64,000 bases of DNA from Climacteris rufus. Its lineage: Eukaryota > Chordata > Aves > Passeriformes > Climacteridae. This document shows positions 40,273 through 52,605 of this stretch, one piece after another. A program made the translations under genes and the position numbers. The notes under the pieces are model-generated. The model was given only the letters and a program-made list of their open reading frames with translations. It was not told where the DNA came from and ran no database searches. The DNA is taken from positions 994,153 through 1,058,152 of the forward strand of contig VZRZ01002185.1 in NCBI GenBank assembly GCA_013398175.1, given 5' to 3'. How positions within the stretch are numbered: position 1 is the first letter of the stretch; every line of letters begins with the position of its first letter.

Positions 40273-43200
40273 TTCCGATTTCCTCATGCCTGATTCAGCC
40301 AGCAAAGTGCCCTTGACCCACAGCAGGACCTAAATGAGCCCACAGCCCCCTTTCACAGGGAAGTTTCCCTCCTGTCAGGAATTTCCTATTATGATCCTGA
40401 AAGTCACTTTACCATTGACATTGCCTGGCTGGGACTGGCTGGCTGTTGAGAACAAGCATCAGAGACTGATTATATGGCCTCGAGTCTGCATAAAAATGAG
40501 AGCCCTGAACCAGTGGCAACAAACAGAAAGCAACATTTGCCCTCAAGAATAAGACTTGGACAGTGCCTGTATGTGCACTGTGCCCTGCAGGGACTCTGCA
40601 AGTCTATCATGTTATTCCCACTTGAATATTATGAGCAACAAATACACTTCTGGAGGAATTTTTGCTGCACATGAGAGCTCATACAGTTCATAATTTTGAG
40701 ATTGTTGTCTTTGGGGTTTTTTTGGCTTTTTTGGTTTTGTTTTTTTCTGATACTCTGAAATAACCTGAAAGCTATTTTATTTCTTCATTGTAAGGCTTTT
40801 TGATTTACTCAACTTTTATTTTCCTGTTCTCTCTCTGAAATGCTTTTTGTTTGCTGAACCAGATGATGATGATACAGAATGCTCATATACCCTTGCATTT
40901 TCTTGTTTCCCAGATGCTGACTGGAGATCTGTGTAATTAAAACCATGCTTCCCCATATGAATGCCTATTTGGAGTCTCTGTTCCAAGTAGGGCAGTAACT
41001 GCTCCTTGTTAAGGTTTCTTAAGGGTGCAACTTATCCAGAATACATAGTAATCTATTTTGTCCCAATTTATGTAGATGACCAATTGCCTAGTCATCTCCT
41101 TTTCTTTATTTCTGTTTCATGCCCTTAGCAGCAGAAGAGGGGGCTTGAGCAGGGCCCACCTCCCACCTGGCAGCACCTGAACTTACTTTACTTGGGAGCC
41201 ATGGCCCTGCCATGGACAGACTACCACAAGGATTGTGTAACTTTCCAAAGAGGTGACCTTCCTCCACTGCTCAGATTTCTGGTATCTCAGTCCATCTGTT
41301 TGTTTGGTCCTCTTGTGCTCCTGGCTCCCTTGGAATGGCCCTGGAGAACTGTGAGTTACTACCTGAGATAAAAATGATAAGTCCAGCAGTCTTGCCAACT
41401 CAGATGGAAAAGACTTGAAATCACCTTTATCACATTTGTATGTTAATCAAAACTACTGTTCAGTTAAGAACACTACAAGTATTTTGCATTTTTTACAAAT
41501 AAGGCACCTCATCCTGGTAACAGGTTTTACAAGTATAATTGCACTGTAGTTCTGTAAAATAAAATGTAATACAAAACTTACCCTTTCCAAATACACAATA
41601 GTTATTGTGAATAATTACACAAAATCTCTGGCCTTTTTTATGGCTATTTCTAACTCTGAGCTTGTGCACACTACATAAACACCATCTGTAGAGAATGTAA
41701 GACAACTTCTGTTGGAGCACAGATATACAAAAGTGTATCATCAACTTTTCAGTGAGCATCCAGTTAAATAGCTATTGTCTGTACCTTCCTCTAAACTACA
41801 TTAATTCAGCAACTTACAGTTTTGGATTCACACACTTGCTTTATTACATCCAAGCTTACAGACCTCCAGTACTTTCTGTTTTCTGCCAGAACATTTATGC
41901 ATATGCCCCACATTCCTGACAGCACCTCCATCCCATCCTCCCTGGGCTCCACTGGGCATGTGTTTCTGCATATCCTGCCCCAGCCCCTCCGTGTGCCATG
42001 TGATTATGCACCAGCAGTTGACAGAGAGCAGTGGTTCCCAAATTCTTGCTGTGAAAAGCTTTTGAGGTGTTTCAGTAGAAGGCTGCTAGTTGTGCATACG
42101 AAAGCAGGGGCTTTCCCCTCTGCAGAGGCCCCTTCTTAAGTATAAAGTACAAACAATGAAAATGAAAAGCAATAAAAAAAAGAAGGATCTGGGCTTTGAA
42201 TGCTTCTTAGGGTCAGGCACTAAACCCTCTTTTGACAGCTACACAACCCACACTTGTTCTCCTCAAGAGAATTTGACCTCAAGTAAGGAATTTAACAAAG
42301 TGTATATTTTGTCTACAGTGGACAAATACATTGTTCTAAAGCAACAATCTGCAGACAAAATATACAGATAATGATAGGGGAAAACCCCCACACTCCCCAA
42401 AATGAACCCCTGCTATAATTTATGCAAATTTTGAAAAAGATTTTTTTTTAAATTTCATTGACTTTGTGTTGTATGGCAGAAGGTTAATAAAAGTAAAGCA
42501 TTATATTTCTCCTCTGTTATTGATTAACCAAAGTCAAATAACATTATCATTTTGCTTAATGTTTTAAATCACAAATATTTTCCCAGATGCTCTGCACAAG
42601 CACTTTGCAGTTTTCAGTGGAAGCTGTTTACATGTGGAAACGTTGAGCCTGGATAGAAACTCTTTCTGTGATAGCAACACACACCCAACAGTTTTCATTT
42701 TCTCAGTTCAGAAGGAAATTTGCTGTTCCTCCCTCTCCTTCAAATTAGCTTCTCCTAGAAGTATTCCTATGTCACTGGAAAAAATTACAAGTATGCTTAT
42801 AATGGCTCCATTTTTCTGTCCATTTTCAGCTAAGCCCTGGTCCCAAGTTGCCTGCAATCACTGGGATTATATTTATGGGCTTCATGGACTCTTATTTAGC
42901 CCTCAGTATACTACAAAGTTGGGTTTAATTGTCAACAGTTTTGGTGCTCAGTGGTGTTGCTTTTGTGGGGAACGGGGCTGCTGGCACATGGGAGATCTCC
43001 TGCCCCACAAGGAGCTGCAGTTACACACCCGATGGCCACAGGGCTGAGGAGATGCAGTGGCCCACAATGGGCTGATCTGCTCCCTTTGAAATTATCAGTT
43101 ATATCTTGCTTTTAACACCAAAGTGAAATGAAATGAGATAAACATGGAACCTGCATGCTACATCCCGCTCTGCCCTGCAGCGCTGGGACTGGCACCCATT

Positions 43201-44020
43201 CCCAGTGTGCCTGTTGTGTAGCTGAATAGGTAGGCATGCAGCATTGTGCATAGATTCTTTTTTTGCTGATCAGCAGCTTTGAAAATTGAAAGAAATAATC
43301 AGAACATACTCCACTTTTGGTTTAAAGCCACGTACAACTTCAGCAAACATCAACAGAAGTGAATGTGAGAATATTACATTTTTATTGCAATTTTTGTTCA
43401 AGGATGTTTGATTTGTCCAAGCCAGCTAGCAAATTCTGGCCATTTTCTGAAGTGAGGGATAAGTTCATTTGCACTGGGCTAAGAGAAAAAGGAAGGAAAA
43501 AAGCAAGACTGCTCAGCCCTTATAGAAACAGACGTATCTATACTGACACCTGGAACCACATTTATTTCACTATGACCTCAAGATTTGCCATAATACACTT
43601 ATCTGCTGTAAATGACCAAAACTCTTACAGATTTATTTGCCACAATACAATAAGGGAGCAAGTCTGTTTACACAAGGATGATAATTATCACTAGCTTCAT
43701 CTATATTCTGTCAGTACCAAGGCATACTAAGCAGTAACCAAATCCTTAGGCAGTCTGTGCTGCAAAGCACCTAACATGTTAACCCAAAAATCCCCAAATG
43801 CATGCCTGGACTTATGTATTTTTTAGACATTTGCCACATACAATTAAGTGCACACAGCTGAGCATCTCTTTATCAAAACAAATATGTATTGTGTATATGC
43901 ACAATCTATTTCATTGTGATCCACAGGAACAGGAGGAACATGAAGGGGGTTTGAAAGAGAAGTTCTTCAGGACAAGCTTTCCATAGGTGATGAGCAGATA
44001 GTAGCAGGGTGCAAGAGTTT
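40273..44020. other. Intergenic desert, no gene seen
   Basis: Apart from the T/G-rich tract at 40708-40747 and the hairpin at 42301-42366, nothing recognisable. The open frame at 42634-43047 (137 codons) has no known domain. Confidence 0.75.
42301..42366. other. 66-base hairpin-forming inverted repeat
   Basis: The arm tgtatattttgtct (42301-42314) is perfectly complementary to agacaaaatataca (42353-42366). After one mismatch, three more pairs follow (cag 42316-42318 with ctg 42349-42351). Further inside, attgtt (42330-42335) pairs with aacaat (42343-42348) around a 7-base loop. It could be a pre-miRNA-like hairpin or a minimal TA-flanked inverted-repeat element. No known miRNA was recognised. 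Confidence 0.6.
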
Positions 44021-44030
44021 ATAGATATAC

Positions 44031-44063
<33 letters not shown>

Positions 44064-44123
44064 CACATATATATACACATATATACATATATATACATAT
44101 ATATACCTATATATACATATATC
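44021..44123. repeat. TA/CA dinucleotide microsatellite
   Basis: About 100 bases of alternating TA and CA units (atatac and atatat variants). Short plus- and minus-strand tyrosine/isoleucine-rich open frames over it are artefacts of the repeat. Confidence 0.97.
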
Positions 44124-47100
44124 AGGGCAGCAGTGAGAATCCCCTGATCAACAGCTGATACAGCAGAATCTTCCAAAGTGAGCTCTGATTTTCAGACATT
44201 GAACTTTCTGCACTTCCAAAATTAGGAAGAGGGAAGAAAGTAAGAAATGGTACAGCTACTCACTATTTTTTAAATATAATGGTCAATTCTTTTCACTATT
44301 CATGGAACACTAAAACCAATTCCAAAATTAAGCGCCTATAACCATCAGCAAGAAAATCATAACACAAGGGATTCATTATGTATGTACTTTGTGCTAATGC
44401 AATATATATGTTTGTTATCAGTACAGTATGGGCTATAGCACTAAAATAAACCAGCCTGCAGTAACTACACCCTTTAGATTTCACAAATATTGCCAGGAGG
44501 TATCCTGGCACTTTGTTTCCCTGCATTTACTTCTCTGTTTTGTAAATACAAATATTTGGTTAAGGCATCTGCTCAATCAAGAGCTGTGACTGCTGATCCA
44601 GGTAGAGGTTTTCAGACCTGTGCACAGCAGAATCCCTTCCAAATGATTGAAGATACAATTCATCATCAGGTGGTTAATTCTTTACACATTTATGATGATT
44701 CAGTCATTGAACCAGCACTAAGGTTAGATACCTGAAGTTGAAAATGAGGTCTGTGACTTGTTTAGAATAGAATTAAATAAAATAAAATGCAGAAAATGTA
44801 AGACAGGCTGTATTACTTTTAGGTTCTGGTTATTATTATCAATACTTGAAACTGTTTGGAAAACAAATACAGTGTTTTGCAATTAGACCCCTGATCTATG
44901 AGAGCACTTGAACAATTCTATAACAGAGCATATGAGTAGTCACTTCAATTAAATTACTACTTATATACATGAATTATCCGCTCATTTTAAGTGATTTTCT
45001 GGATCAAAGCCTTTCTGTTACAATTAGAGCAGCAGAGTTAAAATGATGTAGCAAGCTCCAGTTTGGAGAAAATAACAGACTAAAGGTAACTGCATCATAA
45101 AGATATTCCTAGAGAGAAAAGAGAATAAATGATACCTGTATAAAGTGCCCACATAACTACAGCACAAGTATAATTATCTGTTCAAATTCTTGTACTTAGA
45201 ACATTAAAATAAATTTAATTTCAAACCTTGTAAGAAAACTCTCCACTACTTTGGTTTGTCTAGGGGCTGAAGATGTTAACACTCCAAGAACTTGGACAAA
45301 ACCCACTATTCAAAATACTACTTCTGGTTTTTAACTGAGGTAAACAGAATGCATTCTAAATCTCCAACATAGCCTATTGAAGTGTCAGAGCAGCTCGTTC
45401 AAAGCAATACATTCACTTCTGAAAGAATTTAGTATTATAATCAGAAATTCTCTCCCTCTGATGCACCTGAGAAGCATTAACTTCTTGGTGACTTTAAGAA
45501 CCAAATCCTTTAATACAAACTTAGCTTTTCCCACAGGCACTTGAAAATATTTAGCATTTTTTCTGTTGGATGCAATTTTCATAATAAAGTAGCTCACTTG
45601 GCTACCTGACACCACAGACAAAGACGCCGAGTGAGCAGCTCCTGCCAACTTAGAGCATGATTGGAACCCTCAGTTACATATTAAGTAGGCTTTGAAACAT
45701 CCAATTGCTGTGACAATGCAAGTAATTTATGTATTATATATTATTGTTATATATTTTTCATTATTCATAGCATATGTATTTTATTCTGTAAATACAGTTC
45801 AGGCACAACTCTTCCATACCCCATGTCTTTCACTCAACCTTAACAGAGTATACAACAGATCTTACATTTATGTAACATTTAAACTCTATCTCTCTGACCA
45901 GTTTTAGGTTAATAAAGCAGGCCTTTGCTACTCTTCTGAATGGCATTGGCCCATCCCTATAAACACTCCCTATATTCATTTAAATTTCACTGGCAAACCT
46001 CACAGTAATGTATGGGAATAACATGTATTTTTTATTGTGACAAAATACTCAGCCCCAGCCTACCAAATCAGAAATGTTCGTAGTTAACTGCATTTCTGGC
46101 AGTTTCAAGGGTACAATTGTAAAACTACAGTATATTTTGTTAAATCAAACCCTACAATGGTCCTGGTTTACTTTCATCCACTTAGCCTATTAATGCAGGC
46201 TAATACTGCATGTTCTTGTGGCAGCAAAACCTAAAGTGTACCAGGAGACTCTGGTGATAGATTACATGTACATGCTGTGTCATATCCAATTAACTCAAAT
46301 TGACTGTGTACTGCATTATGCTGTTAGTGCATGGAAGATCAATAAATATGGAGAAAATCCAACGAGGCGCTCTCCATTCCCATCCAATTCTAGTAGGTCT
46401 GAGACAGATCATGCTCCTATGATGTGTGTGCTGCTGCTGAAGAGGGCAGGTGGTGCATAGACACCATTCAAACTTGGCCTATTCAATCTAAACTCCTCTA
46501 ACTCGCCATTCATGCATAGCAAAACACCATCTGGTCCTATTTTGCCTCCAGCAATCACAGCTGACCAAAAACGATAATAACAGCTGTTGCAAAACAAAAG
46601 CCAAACAAAGGGGGGAGGGAAAGGTTAGAATGCAGTCCAGTGCTGCAAAATACTCCGTGAAGTGAGAAATGGAAAAGGAGCCATTCAAATAGGAATCCCC
46701 ATTGAAAAGAGTCAGTGCAAGACGTGTGGTTAAACTTGAGATATTTAATCCATCTGTCCTGCAAACCACAATGGTCAGGTGATAATATAAAATTGAGATT
46801 ATGTTGCACAGAGGTATTTAAAGGCTTTGTTCTCTAAGTTAGAAACTAATGACCCTGTGTCAGCTAAAAATTAAACCTCCTTATGTTCTTTCATCATGTG
46901 TCAACCTGGGTTAATGTGAAAGTAGAATGTGGTTAACCGGGGTGATAAAGCATCTGAAACCTTGGGCAAAAAAGGGAGCAGTTAAATGCTTGTAAATGCT
47001 ATGAAGGAAAACATTCTTTAAACCATGCACAACTACAGATTATTGCATTTTTCTTGTATAAATTGCATATCAAGCGATTTAAATTAACAGTTTTATTTAT

Positions 47101-48924
47101 GACCTATGATAGCACAGTTATTCACTTAGACTTAGGGAACATGAACACAAACTTGCACAGTTTGAAACACAAGATGTTCCGCAATATGCTATTGTGGGTA
47201 ATGCAAAATATAATTTTGTGGCAAGCAAGGGGATGCTCCAGTTTTTCAAGATTCAAATTTTGATATTTAAAAGGTACAATCCTGCTTGATGGTTTTTTGT
47301 TTTGTTTTGGGTTTTTTGGGGTTTGGTTTTTTTTTTTTTTTTTAGCTGCAGTAATTAAAACTATTTTTCCTGGAATTGAACATCAGTAGTTCAGCAGCTC
47401 TTAATCAAATGTGATAAAACCCAGGATTTATGAAACCATTTAATGAGTGTAATAACACCTGCTTCTTGCTGCAAATAGTTGAAAACAGACTTCAGTTGTA
47501 ATTAACTCTTATCACCAGTGACATTTTTCCAACGATACTTCATAGGTCTTCAAAATGACAATTATAGAACTAATACACAATTACTGTCACATGCAGTTTA
47601 GCAATTATTTCTGAAGACATTTGTCTAAAGGTTTCAAAAATGACTATAAAATGGTTCCCTTTGTTATGTAACATTGGTTAAAACTGACACACACAAAATC
47701 ACTCCCAACCAGCCTCTTCTGTGCTATTGCTGATGCAGACAGGCTTCCTTGCACTTGGAATAAACACCCTCCATCCCAGACATTATTAGATATCATGCTA
47801 AGGCTATTAGGAGCATGGGTAGCTGTCAACTAACACCTATTATGAAAAGCTTCAATTTATACATGATTTTTTCTGCTCCAAGAAATCTATAAATTTATAA
47901 TTAGAATCTCTTGCTGTTCAATATTTGTACATAATAAACAGAGTACCTGAGGATGATGAAATATTGAAAGCTGAATTCATTATGAACAAACTCATATGGC
48001 ATAGTACCTCTTCCCTCAAGTCTGGCTGCAACTTTTTGGGGATCTCTATTCCATGATTTTTGGGTTGTGGTCTGAGCATGGTAGCCATGCCTCAAACGGG
48101 ATTAGGATTCTGCTCAGGCTTGACACTTGCTGTTTTTAATTTTCATTTTATCATAAGCAGTTTAAGATTGTTGCCAGTGGTAATTTGCAATTTTTATCAA
48201 GACCTCTTCATTATAGCTTCTGACAGGACAGATGCTGTAATTAATCATGCCAGACAACTGGGGATAGTGGTCAGGCTGCACTCACAGCACAGATATTGAA
48301 ACTGAAGAAGGGAAGGAAGAAAATAAAGACTCTCTCCTTTCTGTTCAGAGCAAAAACATATGAACAGCACTAATAACCTGACAACACACTGGATGTTAAT
48401 GCTTCCAAACTCTTCACATGAAAGACCTGCCCTCTCCATCCCCTTTCCTCCATTATGTTGTACTTTTATTAGAAAATAAAAGTCAGAAAACTCAGGATCA
48501 GTCCAAGTTAAGAGCTGGAGACTTACAGAGGGAAGCCCACAGCAGTAGCTGCATTTACATTCGAAACACTCAAATACAAAGAAAACCACTATTTGTGCTG
48601 ATTTGCATTTCTGAACATTACTGCTGAGAGACAGGTTCACTACTCTGTTCCTGCAGATCGTTGTAACACAGGGTACCATGACTGCTTTGTGACTGCACCA
48701 CTGCTTTCTCTCTCTGAAGTCTCAGACACCTCAGAGAAATTGCCCACGACTCTTCAGCAGAGCATCTCAGAGGGTGTAAGAGGCGAGCACCCTATTCCAA
48801 TCGGTACCTGTTCACCCAGTGTATTTGATAAAAATCCAAAAGAGGTAAAAAAATTTCAAAGAAAGCACTTGGAGAAGGAACCATTTGTGGTTTCTCTATC
48901 AAAGACTTACGGCTCATCAGTTTT
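44124..48924. other. Immediate 3' flank of TOX3, no gene seen
   Basis: AT-rich. The minus-strand open frame at 48245-48679 (144 codons) lies beyond the likely TOX3 poly(A) signals and resembles nothing known. If TOX3 uses a more distal signal (one AATAAA lies on the minus strand near 48467-48472), part of this stretch could be 3' UTR. Confidence 0.65.
47291..47343 (+). repeat. T/G-rich low-complexity tract ending in poly-T
   Basis: A run of T with short G interruptions ending in about 17 T and then tag. It resembles a polypyrimidine tract plus AG, but no coding exon follows on the plus strand. Confidence 0.9.
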
Positions 48925-50048
48925 ACTGAAATGTGTTTATTCTATAGCAAGATAAAAGCATTTATTTTAGATAAGCAAAATACAAACAACTTAATTGCTG
49001 CTATCATAACTCATAAAAAAGTATAAAACAGCATAAAAACACAATAAGCAATGTAGCAATTAATAATTCATGTTACCAGTGTTTACATTAAAGCCTCATT
49101 TATGAAAACTTTACAACACATGATATGAAAACTTACAACTTTTAAAGAAAATATTTACATTGATTATTCGCTTGTGGAGTTTCATTTAAATATTCTACTG
49201 GTTTTACAGCGTATTAATAACTCTTGCATTTCTCATCTTAGCTTTCTGTAATAACAGTTTTATTTAAGTGCATTTCCCTTTTAAAAATACAGTGTATTAA
49301 ATCTGAAACTCATCACTTCGACACAGAATATAATATTCACATTTGTTCTGTAATTGGAATTAACGTAAGAGGGTAAATGTCAATATATATTTTCTTATGA
49401 ACTATGGCAGGTTTATTTGGAGAAATGAAGTGAAAGGTTGGGTCAAACATTTAAGTCCAGTTACTTGCATTTGTTTTTCTGAAGACATTTAGGAGAGAAA
49501 AAAAAAATAAGAGCTTTGGCAAAAATCTGTGATTTACTCTATTTTTTCATGACAAAAAATGCCATCAACTAACTCATGTCATACAAGTATGATTGTATGA
49601 AATCCAATCATCATTTTACAGGTAGTTACAACTGTGCTTTAAGGGCTTCATGAGTTCATACTGCCTTGAAGTGCATTATTCACTTTTAGACAAAGAAGGG
49701 TTATAGCATATAACTCTGAAAGGCCATTTTTGCAGTCATAAGGTCCAGGTATTTATTAGGCCAGTTGATTCACATATTGTAGGTAAAGCTTAAATAAATT
49801 AAAAAGGCATCACATGAAAAAGAGAACAGCATTTTTTCTTTTAAACAAAATGATTTATAGTCAGCTAAAAGATGATACACAGCTACATTGTAGTTCTTTA
49901 TTGCCTATCTAATAGACACTTTAGAGGATCATTTGATCTGTTATGCATCCCTGCATAACTACCATCAACAATTTACAGTTTTCAGCCAAATATGGTTTAC
50001 CCCTACTCCCTCCATCAACACAAAGCCATGTTGCAAGATCATTTATCT
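48925..50048 (-). other. TOX3: TOX3 3' untranslated region (approximate 3' end)
   Basis: AT-rich, non-repetitive sequence directly after the TGA stop, about 1.1 kb long if transcripts end at the paired poly(A) signals near 48936-48966. Other AATAAA hexamers on the minus strand lie at 49897-49902, 49752-49757, 49412-49417 and 49258-49263, so shorter isoforms are possible. No open frame or interspersed repeat was seen. The distal boundary is inferred from signal position only. Confidence 0.5.
48936..48966 (-). promoter_or_regulatory. Paired AATAAA polyadenylation signals, candidate TOX3 3' end
   Basis: Two perfect AATAAA hexamers on the minus strand, at 48966-48961 and 48941-48936, 25 bases apart and about 1.08 kb after the stop codon. 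Cleavage would be expected roughly 10-30 bases beyond, near 48910-48930. Inferred from sequence alone. Confidence 0.45.
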
Positions 50049-50303
50049 TCAGAAAATACTGACCTGTGATAATACTTGAGTCTGTGTCTGAGATTGTATT
50101 TGTGACTGGTGCTGCTGAGGTGCTGGCTGAGGGCTCCCAATGGCAGGGATGGGAGAAGTGATTTGCGGGGCTCCCGGAGAATGCTGCTGAGGCGAAGGCT
50201 GTGACTGGTGTTGCATGTGCTGCATTTGCTGCTGCTGCATTTGCTGAATCTGTATGTGCTGCAGTTGCTGTTGCATCTGCTGTTGATTAATCTGCTGTTG
50301 AAG

Positions 50304-50334
<31 letters not shown>

Positions 50335-50801
50335 AAATGTTGCTGCATGTGGTGCTGAAAATGTTGCTGCTGCATTTGCTGTTGTATTTGCTGATGCATT
50401 TGATGCTGATGTAGTTGCTGCTGTTGCATCTGCTGCATCTGTTGCTGCTGGAGCTGCTGTATCTGGTGCTGCTGGCTTTGCATCGAGGGACTGACTTGTG
50501 CTGAAGACGGCGTTGCCACCATGTTTGTTCCCATAGAGCTTATCAATGGAGCTGCAATGTTTGTTGGCATGTTTGGTGCAATGGTAACAGAAGCTACAAT
50601 CTGATTCATTGGCAGTCTCATGGTCAAGGGTTTTGGAGCAATTGCTCTGGAAAGGGGCTGCTGAAGAGTTTGGGGAGATGCCGATACTGTTGCATGTTGA
50701 GAAAGAGAAGTATTCAGAATAAGGGAGGAAGACAAATTTGTGGATGCCAGTGTTTGCTGAACAGAACGAATTGTCTGGGCCTCAGCAGATTCTGCAGCAG
50801 C
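50049..50801 (-). CDS. TOX3: TOX3 terminal coding exon (exon 7 by homology): glutamine-rich C-terminus and stop
   Basis: This is the last coding exon: 250 codons plus the TGA stop at 50051-50049. The acceptor is ccaaacacag, with a weaker pyrimidine tract than the other exons. It begins [20 protein letters not shown], directly following SLVSK of the previous exon. The middle part contains [15 protein letters not shown] and APLISSMG. Exon residues 108-199 (50480-50205) are 58/92 glutamine, with interspersed H, M and L. The end is [15 protein letters not shown] followed by [11 protein letters not shown], the TOX3 C-terminus. The Q-rich tail is known as the protein-interaction and activation region and distinguishes TOX3 from TOX, TOX2 and TOX4. 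The first in-frame Met codon is internal (exon residue 62), and the exon is joined to the upstream ones by splicing, so no start codon is needed here. Confidence 0.96.
50205..50480 (-). repeat. TOX3: CAG/CAA glutamine-coding low-complexity tract in TOX3
   Basis: Coding low-complexity sequence: 58 of 92 codons are glutamine, broken by His, Met, Leu and Ile. The longest uninterrupted array is nine CAG codons, visible as (CTG)9 on the plus strand at 50307-50333. CAA and CAT interruptions occur through the rest of the tract, which should limit slippage outside the pure run. The plus strand shows a leucine-rich open frame over the same bases, which is a by-product. Confidence 0.95.
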
Positions 50802-52524
50802 CTGTGTTTGGAAAAGTAATTAATTGTCTTTTCAACAGAAAAAACTGTTACTATTTACATGGAAATAAAAATAACAGCTACTCTGAGATACCATCATCTT
50901 CTGTTTTCTACCAGAAAAGATCAATCTGCAGTCTGAAACAATCACTGACCCACTGATCCATTATATCACCTCTTTATCTGCCTCCCTATATGGTACCTCC
51001 AGGTCTTACTTGGACAAAAATGTTGTGCCCTTGATACATACCAGAAAGTGACAGCTATCACGTACATTTTGTCACTGAAAGAGCTAGAAAAGGCCCAACA
51101 CTTTCTATATTTACATGTTGTTAAAAATCCCCTGTTCTTTGGGAGACAGCCCTATATACACACGCCCTGTCCATGAGTTATCATTGTAGTGTACAACCAA
51201 CAAGCAATTATTTAAAATGCTTTAGACATTTACCTTAGAATGTAACAAACTGTGCTGTACAAGTGTCTACCCCATCCCTACTCTGAGCAATCATCTCACA
51301 TGAAAAAGATACAGCAAGGGTGTCTTAAGTTAGAGGAGATGAGATACCTAATGGACTTTGAGTGCAATTTTCACCTGCAATCTTCCCAGTTACTTGGCAG
51401 CTCAGGTCCCATGGACTTGGGGAAAAAATATGATTTCTGATGGTTTTGAAAAGGGAACTTAAGACTGACAAAATAATATCCCTCAAAGGTGTTTAAAATT
51501 CCTGCTGCTATTGAACTTAGCATTGTGATACTAAAGACTTTTAGAATATTAACTAAATCCTAGAGGCAGTAGAAAAACACAGCTACTCAACACAAGGAAA
51601 AGAAATCTCCTACCTCCCAAAAACACATGTATAATTTCTGCTGTTGTATTTTTAATCATTAATTAAAATACACAGCAACTTTCTGTATGATTTACTAATG
51701 CTCTGCAGTTGTACATTTAAATAAATATTCTCAGGAGTTAGACATCATCACCCTCTGTCGCTTTCTTGTGATTGAATTTATTTTTGTAATTGATCTTTAT
51801 GAAATATTATTAGAGAAATAACCACCTTGGTAATGCCTAACCTGTATTTTTGATGTTTATAAGCACATTTCCATTTATGATATTCAGATACAACAGAAGT
51901 AAAACCCACATAGTGCTGCCAGCTAGAAAGGTGAACTCCCAAATAAGACAGCAGAGCTTTGTTTTCTTCACAAGTTTTATTTTAACTCAGGTTCCACTTA
52001 AATACTCCATGTGGCTCAATGCCAGCTAGTCTTTTTGTAAGTACTCTCCAAATTCAGAGTCACCATGCATTTTTTTCCCCTCACCTGCAAGAAATACTTA
52101 AGTTTTGTCACACAACAACTGCTCACCGGCTCCATGCAAAGCAAGCCTGTCCTTTGAGAAGAAGCACTTGAGGAAAAACAAACCTCTGCAAATAGCTTGC
52201 AAATGTTAATGTCAAAAGGTCAGTATATTTTTCATGACTGAATTTTACTTTTGCAGTGAAGTGCATTACTTTTCCTCCACAGCTCAGGGAAGATGCACAT
52301 TTACAAAGATGTTTCCTGGTAATCATTAGTATGCCAGTAGAGACATGAAATTATTTTTGCAGAGACTAAGCAGAGTTCAAGCAGCAGCACATCTTGTAGA
52401 ACTGTATTACAGAAATCCTAGGATTCTACTTTTATTTTGCATAACATCTTCCCCCTTGCTCAAATATTTAAATACCATTGCCAAAAGCTCACTTGTATTA
52501 CATCAAAGGCATTATTAGGCTTAC
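50802..52524 (-). other. TOX3: TOX3 intron before the terminal exon
   Basis: A 1723-base phase-0 intron, from gtaagc at 52524 to cacag at 50802. The sequence is AT-rich with no recognisable repeat, RNA gene or exon. Confidence 0.93.
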
Positions 52525-52605
52525 CTTAGAAACAAGGCTTGCTCTATAGGCAGCAAGTGCCTTTAGGTATTCTTTTTTGGCAGCTTCAGTTTTTCTTTTA
52601 TATAC
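52525..52605 (-). CDS. TOX3: TOX3 coding exon (exon 6 by homology): C-terminal helix of the HMG box
   Basis: A small exon of 81 bases, 27 codons, with acceptor ttttaatag and donor AAG|gtaagc. It encodes [20 protein letters not shown] followed by RASLVSK. The first 21 residues are helix 3 of the HMG box, and the last few start the linker to the Q-rich region. It is too short to appear as a standalone open frame and was found by translating between splice sites. The match to TOX family proteins is essentially unambiguous, and the frame joins both neighbours at phase 0. Skipping it would leave the reading frame intact but delete the final HMG helix. Confidence 0.96.

Noticed and set aside
43906..44176. 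Tyrosine/isoleucine-rich minus-strand open frames
   Set aside because: Produced by the TA/CA microsatellite at 44021-44123.
47291..47350. Long poly-T followed by tag, resembling a splice acceptor
   Set aside because: No open coding sequence or donor follows on the plus strand; it is one of several T/G-rich simple tracts in the window.
48245..48679. 144-codon minus-strand open frame just past TOX3
   Set aside because: It lies beyond the TOX3 stop and probable poly(A) signals, with no homology recognised and no acceptor/donor arrangement linking it to TOX3.
50208..50414. Leucine-rich plus-strand open frame
   Set aside because: Antisense shadow of the TOX3 glutamine (CAG/CTG) tract.
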